This document shows, piece by piece, positions 1-8,378 of a stretch of DNA of 64,000 nt (positions are counted from its first letter, which is position 1; every line of letters starts with the position of its first letter). Location: contig NZ_JANQBD010000001.1 in the NCBI RefSeq assembly GCF_024722015.1, positions 310,001-374,000 of the forward strand, written 5' to 3'. Source of the DNA: Paenibacillus radicis (ex Xue et al. 2023) (GTDB lineage: Bacteria; Bacillota; Bacilli; Paenibacillales; NBRC-103111). A model generated the notes under the pieces. The model was not told where the DNA came from, did not search any database, and was given only the letters and a program-made list of their open reading frames with translations. The translations under genes and the position numbers were made by a program.

Positions 1-438
1 AGGCAGCATGACTGCCCAATAGGAGTTAAGCAAACCCATGCTTTTGACAATTAAATACGTAGGAATCATTCCCCCGCTGAATACCATGGAAAATACAATC
101 AGATTCATCATTATATTTCGGCCAATCATATTTCGGCGAGATAAACCGTAGGCCATCGTGAAGGTGAAAAACAGGTTGACAATCGTACCCGCTACCGTAA
201 CAAAAACAGAAACCAGCAAGCTGCGGGGCAATGCATTGTCCTTAAACACGTATTGGTAAGCATTTAAAGTAAACGACTTGGGGATGAGAAAAAACGACCT
301 GCTGCCGATCTCAATTTCCGAAGCAAACGACCCTGCCACAATATACATAACGGGTAAAATCATCATAAGAGCAACAACAGCAAGGAATAGGTAGTTCGCC
401 GTATCGAATATTTTCCCGCCCAGTGAGCTTTGACGCAC
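1..438 (-). CDS. Carbohydrate ABC transporter permease, LplC/YtcP type (partial, 3' end off the window)
   Basis: Inner half of a sugar ABC importer's membrane channel. Only the N-terminal 146 codons lie in the window. Translation starts at GTG (438) behind a GGGGGAA ribosome-binding site. A membrane segment follows the first ten residues (YLFLAVVALMMILPVMYIV). The next part, with SFTLNAYQYVFKDN and later FSGGMIPTYLIVKSMGL, is the usual pattern of the LplC/YtcP permease family. It lies 16 bp downstream of the LplB-type partner, so the two form one operon. The binding-protein gene is probably beyond the left edge. Family assignment is confident; the transported sugar is unknown. Confidence 0.85.
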   Translation of the reverse strand, partial: MRQSSLGGKIFDTANYLFLAVVALMMILPVMYIVAGSFASEIEIGSRSFFLIPKSFTLNAYQYVFKDNALPRSLLVSVFVTVAGTIVNLFFTFTMAYGLSRRNMIGRNIMMNLIVFSMVFSGGMIPTYLIVKSMGLLNSYWAVMLP

Positions 439-454
439 GAAGATTCCCCCTATT

Positions 455-1429
455 TTAGAATATGCCCGAATGACCTGCCCGCTTGGCCAAGTAGTTGGAT
501 GTGAATACGAGAATAATACCTATTATCGCCTTAAATAAACCTACCGCCGTGCTGTAGCTAAATGCTCCCTGTGTAATACCAAGCGTATAGACGTAGGTGT
601 CGAATACTTCGGCCACAGGCCGATTGAGGGCATTGCTCATAAGCAGCACCTGTTCGAACCCCCGGTCCAAAAAATTGCCCATTCGCAAAATTAACAGCAC
701 TATTATCGTCCCCCGTATCGCGGGCAATGTAATATGCCATACTTGGCGGAATCTATTCGCCCCGTCCACGATAGCTGCCTCATACTGCTCTTGATCTACA
801 CCAGCTAATGCTGCGAGGAAAATAATCGTGCCCCAACCCATCTCCTTCCACAGACTTTGCGTAATGATAAGCGGCCGGAACCATTTCTCACTGGTTAAAA
901 ACTCCATTTTCTGGCCAGTCAGTCCATAGATCATCTCGTTTATAGCGCCGCCCTCCGTTGTTAAAAGAAGGTAAGAAATACTTGCTACAATAACCATCGA
1001 AATAAAATGCGGCACATAGATGAGACTTTGGATAAGACGTTTATAAAAGGATTTGCGAATTTCATTGAGCAGCAGTGCCAGGATGATCGGAGCCGGAAAA
1101 AAGAACACCATATCATATAAACCAAGCAGCAGCGTATTTCTCACCAAACGAAAAAAAACAGGATCCTGAAAAAATTGCCTGAAATTATCTAACCCAACCC
1201 ACTCGCTCCCGAAAAATCCGATGAAGGGCTGATAGTTTTTGAAAGCAAGCAGAACTCCCCACATCGGAAGATACTTAAAGATAAGGAAGTAAACCAACCC
1301 CGGCAAGCATAACAGAAGCAAATATTTGTCTTTCTTGATTCTTGCGAGCAGTATACTTAATGAGGAATGCTTAACGGTTTGAACTTGGGCTGCTAGCGGC
1401 TCCGATTGTGAAGCTTTGAGTTTGAGCAT
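455..1429 (-). CDS. Carbohydrate ABC transporter permease, LplB type
   Basis: Membrane channel subunit of a sugar or oligosaccharide importer, 324 residues with about six membrane segments. The inner-membrane EAA loop that contacts the ATPase is visible at residues 217-236 (YEAAIVDGANRFRQVWHITL). The N-terminal stretch LPGLVYFLIFKYLPMWGVLLAF and NYQPFIGF are typical of LplB-like permeases of Paenibacillus. The ATG at 1429 follows a GGAAGGAG-like site. It is the first gene of a leftward operon, divergent from the two-component system at 1608, whose products plausibly control it. No ATPase gene is present; such systems usually share a general MsmX-type ATPase encoded elsewhere. Substrate not predictable. 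Confidence 0.88.
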   Translation of the reverse strand: MLKLKASQSEPLAAQVQTVKHSSLSILLARIKKDKYLLLLCLPGLVYFLIFKYLPMWGVLLAFKNYQPFIGFFGSEWVGLDNFRQFFQDPVFFRLVRNTLLLGLYDMVFFFPAPIILALLLNEIRKSFYKRLIQSLIYVPHFISMVIVASISYLLLTTEGGAINEMIYGLTGQKMEFLTSEKWFRPLIITQSLWKEMGWGTIIFLAALAGVDQEQYEAAIVDGANRFRQVWHITLPAIRGTIIVLLILRMGNFLDRGFEQVLLMSNALNRPVAEVFDTYVYTLGITQGAFSYSTAVGLFKAIIGIILVFTSNYLAKRAGHSGIF

Positions 1430-1509
1430 TGTGTCAACTCCTTCCTACTATGGCGATGGCTATGCTTCAACCATAAGCTGCTGTCAATTTTCCAGCAATC
1501 GGACTTTTT

Positions 1510-1523
1510 TGTAAGCGCCAACA
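1510..1523 (+). promoter_or_regulatory. Candidate cre (CcpA) site between divergent transport operons
   Basis: TGTAAGCGCCAACA matches the catabolite-responsive element consensus TGWAARCGYTWNCW at 13 of 14 positions. It lies in the 178-bp space between the LplB-type permease and the divergent histidine kinase gene, where catabolite repression of a sugar operon would act. A single short match; moderate to low confidence. Confidence 0.4.
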
Positions 1524-1607
1524 ATATGCTTTAGACATTTTTTCAGCTTTAAGACTTTTTTAAAAAATGATACGATAGGCAAACAAAACATCCAGGGAGA
1601 GTGCGCC

Positions 1608-3446
1608 GTGAATCATAGAAAAAGTAACGCAGTCACCTTTTATACACATCTGGGTTTACGCTCCAAAATGTTAATCATTTTTATATTGATATTGGTCATC
1701 CCTCTTAGCTTGCAGGGTATTCTTACCTATTATGAATTTTCAGCATCGGTCGAACGACGGTCTGCAGACTATTCAACCCAAATTGTCGGGCAGATTAACC
1801 GCAATCTGGATCGGACCTTGCTGGAAATGCAAAGGCTTTCTCTAATGCCACTATATGACACGCAAGTATTAGCCATTGTAAAAAAATACAGCCAGCCCCA
1901 ATTTGCTCTGACTCGCCCCACGCTTGCGGAAATGGAAAAAATGTTTCTTTACATCTCAGGCTCTGCATACAACCGTTCTGAAGTAAAAGGAATTCAAATT
2001 ATTGCTAACAATGGATTTATTTTTACTAATGTTGATTCCTCGATGATGAATTTTTATGCCGATGTCAGACAGGAGGACTGGTTTAGAAGAGTTCAGGTTG
2101 CAGATGGAGCCTGGGTCGTCATCCCCCAGCATCAGCCCAATTACTATAACGAAAGCTCATCGCAAGTTTTTTCCGTAGCCCGTATGATTCGTGAGCCTGA
2201 TAAAAATGACGTAATTGGAATGATTAAAATAGATTTAAAGCTGGATGTGTTCCGCCAGATTTTATCCAATGTAAAATTCGAGGAGAAAGGCAGCATGCTC
2301 GTCGTTAATGAACGAAATGAGCTTTTATTTGAGGAAAGCAGCTCTAATCTGGAGCCCGGCTTCGCCAAAACTTTACGCGACACCAAGCAGCCTAATGAGA
2401 ATGCGGTCCGGGATTTGGTTCTGAACGGGCAGCGCTTCCTTACTATTGTAGATTATTCGGACTATTCAGGACTTAAAGTAATTGACTTCATTCCCGTTGA
2501 CTCCTTGCTGTCCGAAACTAAGAAGCTGCGTAATTTCACTATTGTAATTGCTGTTATTTTCGTTGTGGCCGCCATTATCCTCTCCTTTATTTTCTCTTAT
2601 CACTTAAGCAGTCCTTTAATCCGGCTTAAGCAAAAAATGCAGCTGCTCGAGCGGGGACAATTTAACCAAAGCGTGCCGGTCATGTCGCAGGATGAAATCG
2701 GGCAGCTTAGCAGAGGTTTTAACCGGATGGCCGAGGAAATCAACCATTTAATCAAGGAAGTATATTTGATAGGACTACGGGAAAAAGAAGCCGAGCTCGC
2801 GGCGCTGCAAAGCCAGATCAATCCACATTTTATTTACAACACGCTCGAATCCATTAATATGAAGGCGCTGGAACGTGAAAATTACGAAGTATCCGATATG
2901 GTCTCTACCTTGGGACAATTAATGCGGTACACCGTCGATCAATACGACAGACTGGTGCTGCTGAAAGAAGAGCTCGCTTCTGTAGGCTCCTATGCAAAGA
3001 TCCAGCAGCTGCGCTATGGCGACCGTCTGCGTATTATTTTCGATATCGAGCCTGATCTCGAACGCTCCCTGGTTCCCAAGCTGCTATTGCAGCCTCTCGT
3101 AGAAAATTCCATCTTTCATGGCGTTGGAGACAAGCCTGAGGGCGGCACGATATGGATTTCCGCTGTAAGATTCAGCGATGACCTGCTGTTAACCGTCAGG
3201 GACGACGGAATCGGTATGACAGAAAGCGAAGTCGAGCGCCTGAGACTGTCTTTAACATCTCCCCTGCCGGACGGAGAACGTAAACAAGGCGTTGCCTTGC
3301 GCAATATAAACCAAAGGCTCGTATTAATGTTCGGCTCCTCTTATGAGCTTCAATTCGATGGAAGTCCCGACCAAGGAATGGCCTTTACTATCACAATCCC
3401 CATAACGGAAAGGATGAGCGGAGATGTACAAAATTCTGCTGGTTGA
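1608..3446 (+). CDS. Sensor histidine kinase, YesM type (Cache-HAMP-HisKA_internal-HATPase)
   Basis: Membrane sensor kinase of a two-component system, 612 residues. A first membrane segment is at about 21-42, an extracellular Cache-type sensor at about 45-305, a second membrane segment at about 308-331 and a HAMP linker at about 332-385. The phospho-acceptor is H407 in the motif QSQINPHFIYNTLES, and the ATP-binding domain shows the N box (N499) and D531 in DDGIGM. This layout is that of the YesM/LytS group, usually regulators of sugar uptake in Paenibacillus. The start is a GTG behind AGGGAGAG. Its last 23 bp overlap the response regulator gene, so the two are translationally coupled. Likely controls the adjacent ABC operon. 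Confidence 0.92.
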   Translation: MNHRKSNAVTFYTHLGLRSKMLIIFILILVIPLSLQGILTYYEFSASVERRSADYSTQIVGQINRNLDRTLLEMQRLSLMPLYDTQVLAIVKKYSQPQFALTRPTLAEMEKMFLYISGSAYNRSEVKGIQIIANNGFIFTNVDSSMMNFYADVRQEDWFRRVQVADGAWVVIPQHQPNYYNESSSQVFSVARMIREPDKNDVIGMIKIDLKLDVFRQILSNVKFEEKGSMLVVNERNELLFEESSSNLEPGFAKTLRDTKQPNENAVRDLVLNGQRFLTIVDYSDYSGLKVIDFIPVDSLLSETKKLRNFTIVIAVIFVVAAIILSFIFSYHLSSPLIRLKQKMQLLERGQFNQSVPVMSQDEIGQLSRGFNRMAEEINHLIKEVYLIGLREKEAELAALQSQINPHFIYNTLESINMKALERENYEVSDMVSTLGQLMRYTVDQYDRLVLLKEELASVGSYAKIQQLRYGDRLRIIFDIEPDLERSLVPKLLLQPLVENSIFHGVGDKPEGGTIWISAVRFSDDLLLTVRDDGIGMTESEVERLRLSLTSPLPDGERKQGVALRNINQRLVLMFGSSYELQFDGSPDQGMAFTITIPITERMSGDVQNSAG

Positions 3447-4203
3447 GGATGAGGAAATTATCCGAACAGGCATCAAGCATTTAATTACCAAAGTATCCAG
3501 TGAATTCGAAATTGTTAAAGAAGCAGCCCATGGAAAAGAAGCATTAGCCTATTTGCAGACGGAAATACCCGATGTTGTCATTACGGACATACGGATGCGC
3601 GAGATGGACGGATTATCGCTGATTGCCAAAGTTAGAGAACGTTACCCTCATATGCCGCTGTTGATTATAAGCGGCTACAGCGACTTTGAGTATGCGCAGA
3701 AAGCTCTTCGCTTCGGAGTATCGGATTATTTGCTGAAGCCGATTAATCGTATGGCACTGGTATCTGCATTGGAACGCATCCATCAAACGCTTGAGCGGAA
3801 AGAAACGGGTGGCTCAACGGATAGAACAGAACCCCACATAGAAACAGCCACGAAGGAGCCTATTATGAAAAGCGGCGAAGGAAAACGGCTCATTCGCAAA
3901 ATCAAAGAATATATTCAAGCCCATCCCGAAGGAGATTTGCGCCTTCAAACCTTGTCTGATTACATCCATTTAAACCCGGCCTATCTCAGCCAGCTCTTCA
4001 AATCGGAAACCGCTATTAATTTATCTGATTTTATTATGCAAATCCGGATCGAGAGGGCCAAGCATCTTCTTGTACAGACCGATTTGAAAATTTACGATGT
4101 AGCGCGGCTATCAGGGTATCAGAGCCCCAAGCACTTCATGCTTGTATTCAAGCAGCAGGTCGGAACATCGCCAGGCTCTTATCGTGAGGAGTACGGTTCG
4201 TAA
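3424..4203 (+). CDS. Response regulator, YesN type (REC + AraC HTH)
   Basis: DNA-binding partner of the upstream kinase. Residues 1-120 form a receiver domain with acidic residues E8/D9, phospho-acceptor D55 and K105. Residues about 155-259 carry two AraC-type helix-turn-helix motifs, ending with HFMLVFKQQVGTSPGSYR. At 259 residues it is short for YesN proteins, which often exceed 450, because the middle region is lacking; both functional domains are complete. Expected target: promoter of the binding-protein/permease genes that start at 4539. Its start codon lies inside the end of the kinase gene. Confidence 0.92.
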   Translation: MYKILLVEDEEIIRTGIKHLITKVSSEFEIVKEAAHGKEALAYLQTEIPDVVITDIRMREMDGLSLIAKVRERYPHMPLLIISGYSDFEYAQKALRFGVSDYLLKPINRMALVSALERIHQTLERKETGGSTDRTEPHIETATKEPIMKSGEGKRLIRKIKEYIQAHPEGDLRLQTLSDYIHLNPAYLSQLFKSETAINLSDFIMQIRIERAKHLLVQTDLKIYDVARLSGYQSPKHFMLVFKQQVGTSPGSYREEYGS

Positions 4204-4440
4204 AACATCTATAAGTGCGAGTTCCAAAAGTCGACTTTTTCAACAACATCTATAAATGCGAGTTCCAAGAGTCGACTTTTCAGCACCGAGAAGGTTGCAA
4301 GAAGGTGAAGAAGGAGGAGCGGAGTTTAGGCAAACCTAAATGAGCACCGGACTTCGAGCCTGAATGCAAGATTCGATGCCGAATACGCTTCCTGAGTTGC
4401 TTCGTGATCAAAAGTCGACTTTTGGAACAACATCTATAAA
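4204..4440. repeat. Structured intergenic element bounded by AAAAGTCGACTTTT palindromes
   Basis: This fills most of the 335-bp gap before the binding-protein gene. A 14-bp palindrome AAAAGTCGACTTTT occurs at 4226-4239, in a slightly altered form at 4267-4280, and again at 4410-4423. Each lies next to the phrase CATCTATAA, with GAGTTCC or its complement GGAAC adjoining. Between the second and third copies are a TTTAGG-CAAA-CCTAAA hairpin (4325-4340), a GAAT-GCAAG-ATTC hairpin (4362-4374) and two AGCACCG repeats. The symmetric ends and internal hairpins suggest a dispersed element or a structured RNA. I recall similar sequences in other Paenibacillus genomes but cannot verify this here. Confidence 0.55.
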
Positions 4441-4538
4441 TAACGAACCAAATCTAAAAGCTGCGTGATTTTTTGAGGCTACCTCTACCCATATAATGAA
4501 AGCTGTAGACCAGTTCTTAAGAATCAGGGGGGAATTAC

Positions 4539-5840
4539 ATGAAGAAATGGGTAAGCAGTCTTTTAGTCATACCTATGATAGCGTTATCAGCAGGATGCTC
4601 CAAGCAGGAAACAACCCAACCAACTAGTACAACTCCAGCAAGTGCAAGCGATAAGCCGGTAACCTTGAAGTTTTTGACCTGGGGGAATCAAGCGCATCTC
4701 GATATGTACACCAAGCTGCTTGAGACTTACAAAAAGACGCATCCGAACGTCACGGTAACTATGGAATCCATTCCATTCGCCGACTATCAACAGAAGGTAT
4801 CCGTGCTAGCTGCAGGTAGGGAGCTGCCAGACCTTGCTTGGGTATCCGAGCGTATGGTGCCGCAGTTCATGGCTAACAACATTTTGGCGGATGTGTCTGA
4901 TGTGAAAGCAGATGCATCATTTAATTTGGACGATTTCATTCCTTCCACGTTGAACTTGTTTACCAAAGACGGCAAATTGTACGGATTACCGTTCTCTACA
5001 CCTCCAAGCGTCATGTTCTATAACCAGGATTTATTTGAAAAAGCAGGGCTTGCCTCTCCTAACGAGCTGGCCAAACAAGGCAAATGGACTTGGGAAGAGT
5101 TTGTCAAATCTGCCAAAGCCATTACAAGCGGTAATGGAGCAACCAAAATATACGGCGCCAATTTCTTCCGTGATTGGAAAACCTGGATTCTGCTTTCTTC
5201 GTATGCCTGGTCTAACGGCAGTGGGCCGTTCGATAAAGATATGACCAAGTTTACATGGAACGATAAATACGGTGTTGATACTTTGAAAATGGTTCAAAAT
5301 ATGATGTTCGTGGATCAATCTCATCCTAAAGCAGGAGAACAAATCAATTTCGAATCAGGGAAAATAGGCATGTTCTTCGATGTATACAGCTATGTGTCCA
5401 AAGCTCGTACCATCAAGGATTTTAAATGGAGTATTGCTCCAATGCCATCCGGATCGAAAGGTTCCGTTCCCATGATGGGGCAAGCTGGTTACGTCGTGTT
5501 TAAAGAAAGTAAAAATCAGAAGGAAGTCAAGGAGCTGCTGAAGTTTTTTGCCAGCCAGGAAGGTATTCAGACTTCATCCACCTTCTTCGTGCCTCCACGC
5601 AAGTCCGTGCTGAACTCGGATTCCTTTCTCAAACAGCCCGACAGTCCGGACCCGTCTATCATCAAGCAAGCCGTTATCGATGAGATGGCCAAAGCTATCG
5701 TACAGCCAGGACATGTTCAATGGCAAAAGATCGATAATGAGATTTTAGCCGGATTTGATCAGCTCTTCGGGCAAACCGCACAGCCTGAGCAAATTATAAA
5801 AACGATGGACGAGAAAGTAACTCCGCTTTTTAAAAAATAA
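4539..5840 (+). CDS. Extracellular sugar-binding lipoprotein of an ABC importer
   Basis: Family-1 extracellular solute-binding protein (433 residues) that captures a sugar or oligosaccharide outside the membrane and delivers it to the permeases encoded at 6603 and 7510. The N-terminus is a lipoprotein signal peptide with lipobox LSAGC, lipidated at C20, followed by a Thr/Ser/Ala-rich linker. The mature part begins with VTLKFLTWGNQAHLDMY, typical of these proteins. The start is ATG behind a GGGGGG site. It follows the kinase/regulator pair on the same strand, after the repeat element. Substrate unknown. Confidence 0.9.
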   Translation: MKKWVSSLLVIPMIALSAGCSKQETTQPTSTTPASASDKPVTLKFLTWGNQAHLDMYTKLLETYKKTHPNVTVTMESIPFADYQQKVSVLAAGRELPDLAWVSERMVPQFMANNILADVSDVKADASFNLDDFIPSTLNLFTKDGKLYGLPFSTPPSVMFYNQDLFEKAGLASPNELAKQGKWTWEEFVKSAKAITSGNGATKIYGANFFRDWKTWILLSSYAWSNGSGPFDKDMTKFTWNDKYGVDTLKMVQNMMFVDQSHPKAGEQINFESGKIGMFFDVYSYVSKARTIKDFKWSIAPMPSGSKGSVPMMGQAGYVVFKESKNQKEVKELLKFFASQEGIQTSSTFFVPPRKSVLNSDSFLKQPDSPDPSIIKQAVIDEMAKAIVQPGHVQWQKIDNEILAGFDQLFGQTAQPEQIIKTMDEKVTPLFKK

Positions 5841-5903
5841 CAGTTGGATCAAGCAGCGGTTCGTTCCATAACGAGCCGTTGCTTTACTAAGAAGGGAGTT
5901 CAC

Positions 5904-6590
5904 ATGAACCGATTACGCCAAGCCTTACATGAACCTAAGCTTCAACTATTCGTCAGCCTGCCTTCGAACGATCTGAATCTGGCCAAAGCAGCCTTACAGG
6001 AAGGAGCCGATGGACTGAAGGTACACATTAATGTAGATCATCGTGCCAGCGGTAACAGCTTCGGCCCCTTATCCGAATATGCCGAAACCTTTCGCAGCAT
6101 TCGTTCACAATTCAACGGTCCGTTAGGTATTGTTCCAGGTGGTTCGCTTGAGTCTATTAACCCGCAGGAGATCGAACAGCTGGGTGACTTGGATGTAGAC
6201 TTCTTCTCGATCTACGCGTGGCATATGCCTACCTTTTTATTGCATGCTCCCAAACTGGCCGCTACCTTCGCTATTGATAGTCAGTTTGACACCAAACTGC
6301 TCGAAGCTGCAAAAGCTTTTCCTATAGAAGCTCTGGAAGCTTCCGTTATTCCCTCATCGGAATATGGGACTCCGCTAAACTTTGCTGACCTGCTGCGGTA
6401 TCGTTGGTTGGCCCAAACAGCCAATTTACCTGTAATTGTGCCGTCCCAGCGCAAATTGGTTGCTGCCGATGTTCCTGCCCTAAAGGATAGCGGTGTTAAA
6501 GCCTTGCTGCTTGGCGCTGTCGTTGTAGGCAAGAGCGCAGATGAAATCCAACGAGCGGTGCATGACTTCCGCAATGCGATCGATAGTTAG
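5904..6590 (+). CDS. TIM-barrel protein of unknown function in a sugar ABC operon
   Basis: Protein of 228 residues with alternating strand/helix units ending in an ALLLGAVVVGKS segment that resembles the phosphate-binding strand-loop of ribulose-phosphate-binding barrels. Early motifs are QLFVSLPSNDLNLAKAALQEGADGLKVH and a GGS loop near residue 85. I do not recognise a characterised family; distant similarity to ManNAc-6-P epimerase-type or other phosphosugar barrels is an inference. I chose the ATG at 5904, which follows AAGAAGGGAG, over an upstream in-frame ATG at 5844 with no good site. It lies between the binding-protein and permease genes of the same operon, which suggests a role in processing the imported compound. 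Confidence 0.6.
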   Translation: MNRLRQALHEPKLQLFVSLPSNDLNLAKAALQEGADGLKVHINVDHRASGNSFGPLSEYAETFRSIRSQFNGPLGIVPGGSLESINPQEIEQLGDLDVDFFSIYAWHMPTFLLHAPKLAATFAIDSQFDTKLLEAAKAFPIEALEASVIPSSEYGTPLNFADLLRYRWLAQTANLPVIVPSQRKLVAADVPALKDSGVKALLLGAVVVGKSADEIQRAVHDFRNAIDS

Positions 6591-6602
6591 GGGCGAAATG
6601 AT

Positions 6603-7520
6603 ATGGCGAATTCACCTTTAGCAAAAAGGAAAAAAATAATGAATCCATTGGCACGCGAAGCGAACATTACAGGATGGATTTTTGTCTCGCCTATGGTAAT
6701 TGGCTTTGCTGCCATACTGCTGGTCCCTCTGCTCCAGGCATTTTATATGAGCTTGACGGATTGGCCCCTACTTGGTGAATCCAAATTCATTGGCTTCGAC
6801 AATTATGTTAGCATTGTGACCGACCGCGACTTTTGGCGCGTACTCGGCAACACCTTTTATTTTGCAGCGGGGCTGGTGCCGTTAAACATTGGGATAGCTC
6901 TATTGTTAGCAGTTCTGCTGGCCAAAAGCATGCCTGGCATCAGCATGTTCCGCACAGCCCTATTCGTTCCCGTTATGACATCACTGATCGTCTGGTCTAT
7001 CGTCTGGAAATATATGTTCGCCACAGACTCCGGCTTTATTAATCAGATTTTGCAGCTAATCGGCGTCCAAGGGCCGGCGTGGCTGTATAATCCCAAGCTG
7101 GCAATGCCCGCGGTTATCCTTACCAGCGTGCTGAAAAACGTCGGCTTAAACATGGTACTGTTTATAGCAGCCTTGCAGCAGGTCCCTGCTCATTTATATG
7201 AAGCGGCCAAAATAGACGGCGCAGGACGATTTACGCAATTTTTTCGAGTTACGATTCCACTAATAACACCGACTTTATTTCTTACGATAATAATGACGGT
7301 CATTGGCTCAATGAAGGTGTTCGGACAAATTTACGTCATGACTCAAGGCGGTCCGGGAAGCAGCACCAAAGTAATGGTGTATTATATTTGGGAAAAAGCA
7401 TTCAAGCTGTTTGAATTCGGCTACGCTTCAGCTTTGGCTTATATTCTTTTCTTTCTGATCATGGCATTCACATTGATTCAGTGGACGCTTAGGAAAAGGT
7501 GGATTTTTCATGAAAACTAA
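6603..7520 (+). CDS. Sugar ABC transporter permease, MalF/UgpA-like
   Basis: First channel subunit of the importer, 305 residues and six membrane segments, starting with GWIFVSPMVIGFAAILLVPLLQAFYMSLTDW. The EAA loop YEAAKIDGAGRFTQFFRVTIP near residues 199-219 is well conserved, and FGQIYVMTQGGPGSSTKVMVYYIWEKAF is characteristic of this family. It overlaps the next permease by 11 bp, so translation is coupled. Together with the lipoprotein at 4539 it forms a CUT1-type system lacking its own ATPase. Confidence 0.92.
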   Translation: MANSPLAKRKKIMNPLAREANITGWIFVSPMVIGFAAILLVPLLQAFYMSLTDWPLLGESKFIGFDNYVSIVTDRDFWRVLGNTFYFAAGLVPLNIGIALLLAVLLAKSMPGISMFRTALFVPVMTSLIVWSIVWKYMFATDSGFINQILQLIGVQGPAWLYNPKLAMPAVILTSVLKNVGLNMVLFIAALQQVPAHLYEAAKIDGAGRFTQFFRVTIPLITPTLFLTIIMTVIGSMKVFGQIYVMTQGGPGSSTKVMVYYIWEKAFKLFEFGYASALAYILFFLIMAFTLIQWTLRKRWIFHEN

Positions 7521-8367
7521 ACCTTTGGCAGCAACTGCCTTTAATCGGATAGGTGTTACTCTCCATTATGCGGTATTAACCCTGTTCTCCGTCCTGCTGC
7601 TCGTTCCTTTTATCTGGATGATCTCGACTTCGCTTAAGGAACCGGCCAAAATTTTCGTATTCCCGCCGGAGTTTATCCCATCGCCCATCCGTTGGGCAAA
7701 TTACGCAGAGGTACTACGAATCATCCCATTTCATTTGTTTTACTTAAACAGCTTATATATCGCCATTGTCGTTGTGATCGGAACGATTTTCTTCGCTTCG
7801 CTTGCCGGCTATGCCATCGGCCGAATCCCTTTCATAGGGAGAAACCTCATATTTTTACTGCTTTTAAGCACCATGATGGTTCCTACCGAAGTAACCGCTA
7901 TCCCGATGTTTCTGTTCATGCGCGATATTGGTTTCCTCAATACGCATGTACCGCTGATTGTACTGCCGATATTCGGGGCGGGCGGCGTCTTCGGCGTCTT
8001 CGTCATGCGCCAATTTTTCCTTGGAATACCGAAGGACCTGGAAGAAGCGGCTATGATCGATGGCTGTTCAAGATTTCGTATTTATTGGAATATTATGCTG
8101 CCTCTGGCCAAGCCTGCGATAGCCACATTGACCATCTTTACTTTTCTGACAAGCTGGAATGATTTTTTTGAACCGCTCATTTTTATTAATGACCGTAAAC
8201 TAATGACGTTACCGCTCGCGCTATCACTTTTTACCGATGAAGCAGGTACATCCTGGCATCATTTGATGAGCGCTTCAGCCATGGCGACGCTGCCGCTGCT
8301 TATTGTCTTCTTTTTCGCACAAAAGCAATTTATTGAAGGCGCAGCTATGACAGGGTTAAAAGAATAG
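7510..8367 (+). CDS. Sugar ABC transporter permease, MalG/UgpE-like
   Basis: Second channel subunit, 285 residues. The opening VLLLVPFIWMISTSLKEPAKIF and the EAA loop LEEAAMIDGCSRFRIYWNIMLP near residues 177-198 identify the MalG/UgpE family. The C-terminus FFFAQKQFIEGAAMTGLKE is the conserved family ending. The start overlaps the MalF-like gene. Completes the transporter together with the genes at 4539 and 6603. Confidence 0.92.
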   Translation: MKTKPLAATAFNRIGVTLHYAVLTLFSVLLLVPFIWMISTSLKEPAKIFVFPPEFIPSPIRWANYAEVLRIIPFHLFYLNSLYIAIVVVIGTIFFASLAGYAIGRIPFIGRNLIFLLLLSTMMVPTEVTAIPMFLFMRDIGFLNTHVPLIVLPIFGAGGVFGVFVMRQFFLGIPKDLEEAAMIDGCSRFRIYWNIMLPLAKPAIATLTIFTFLTSWNDFFEPLIFINDRKLMTLPLALSLFTDEAGTSWHHLMSASAMATLPLLIVFFFAQKQFIEGAAMTGLKE

Positions 8368-8378
8368 GAGAGATGAAA

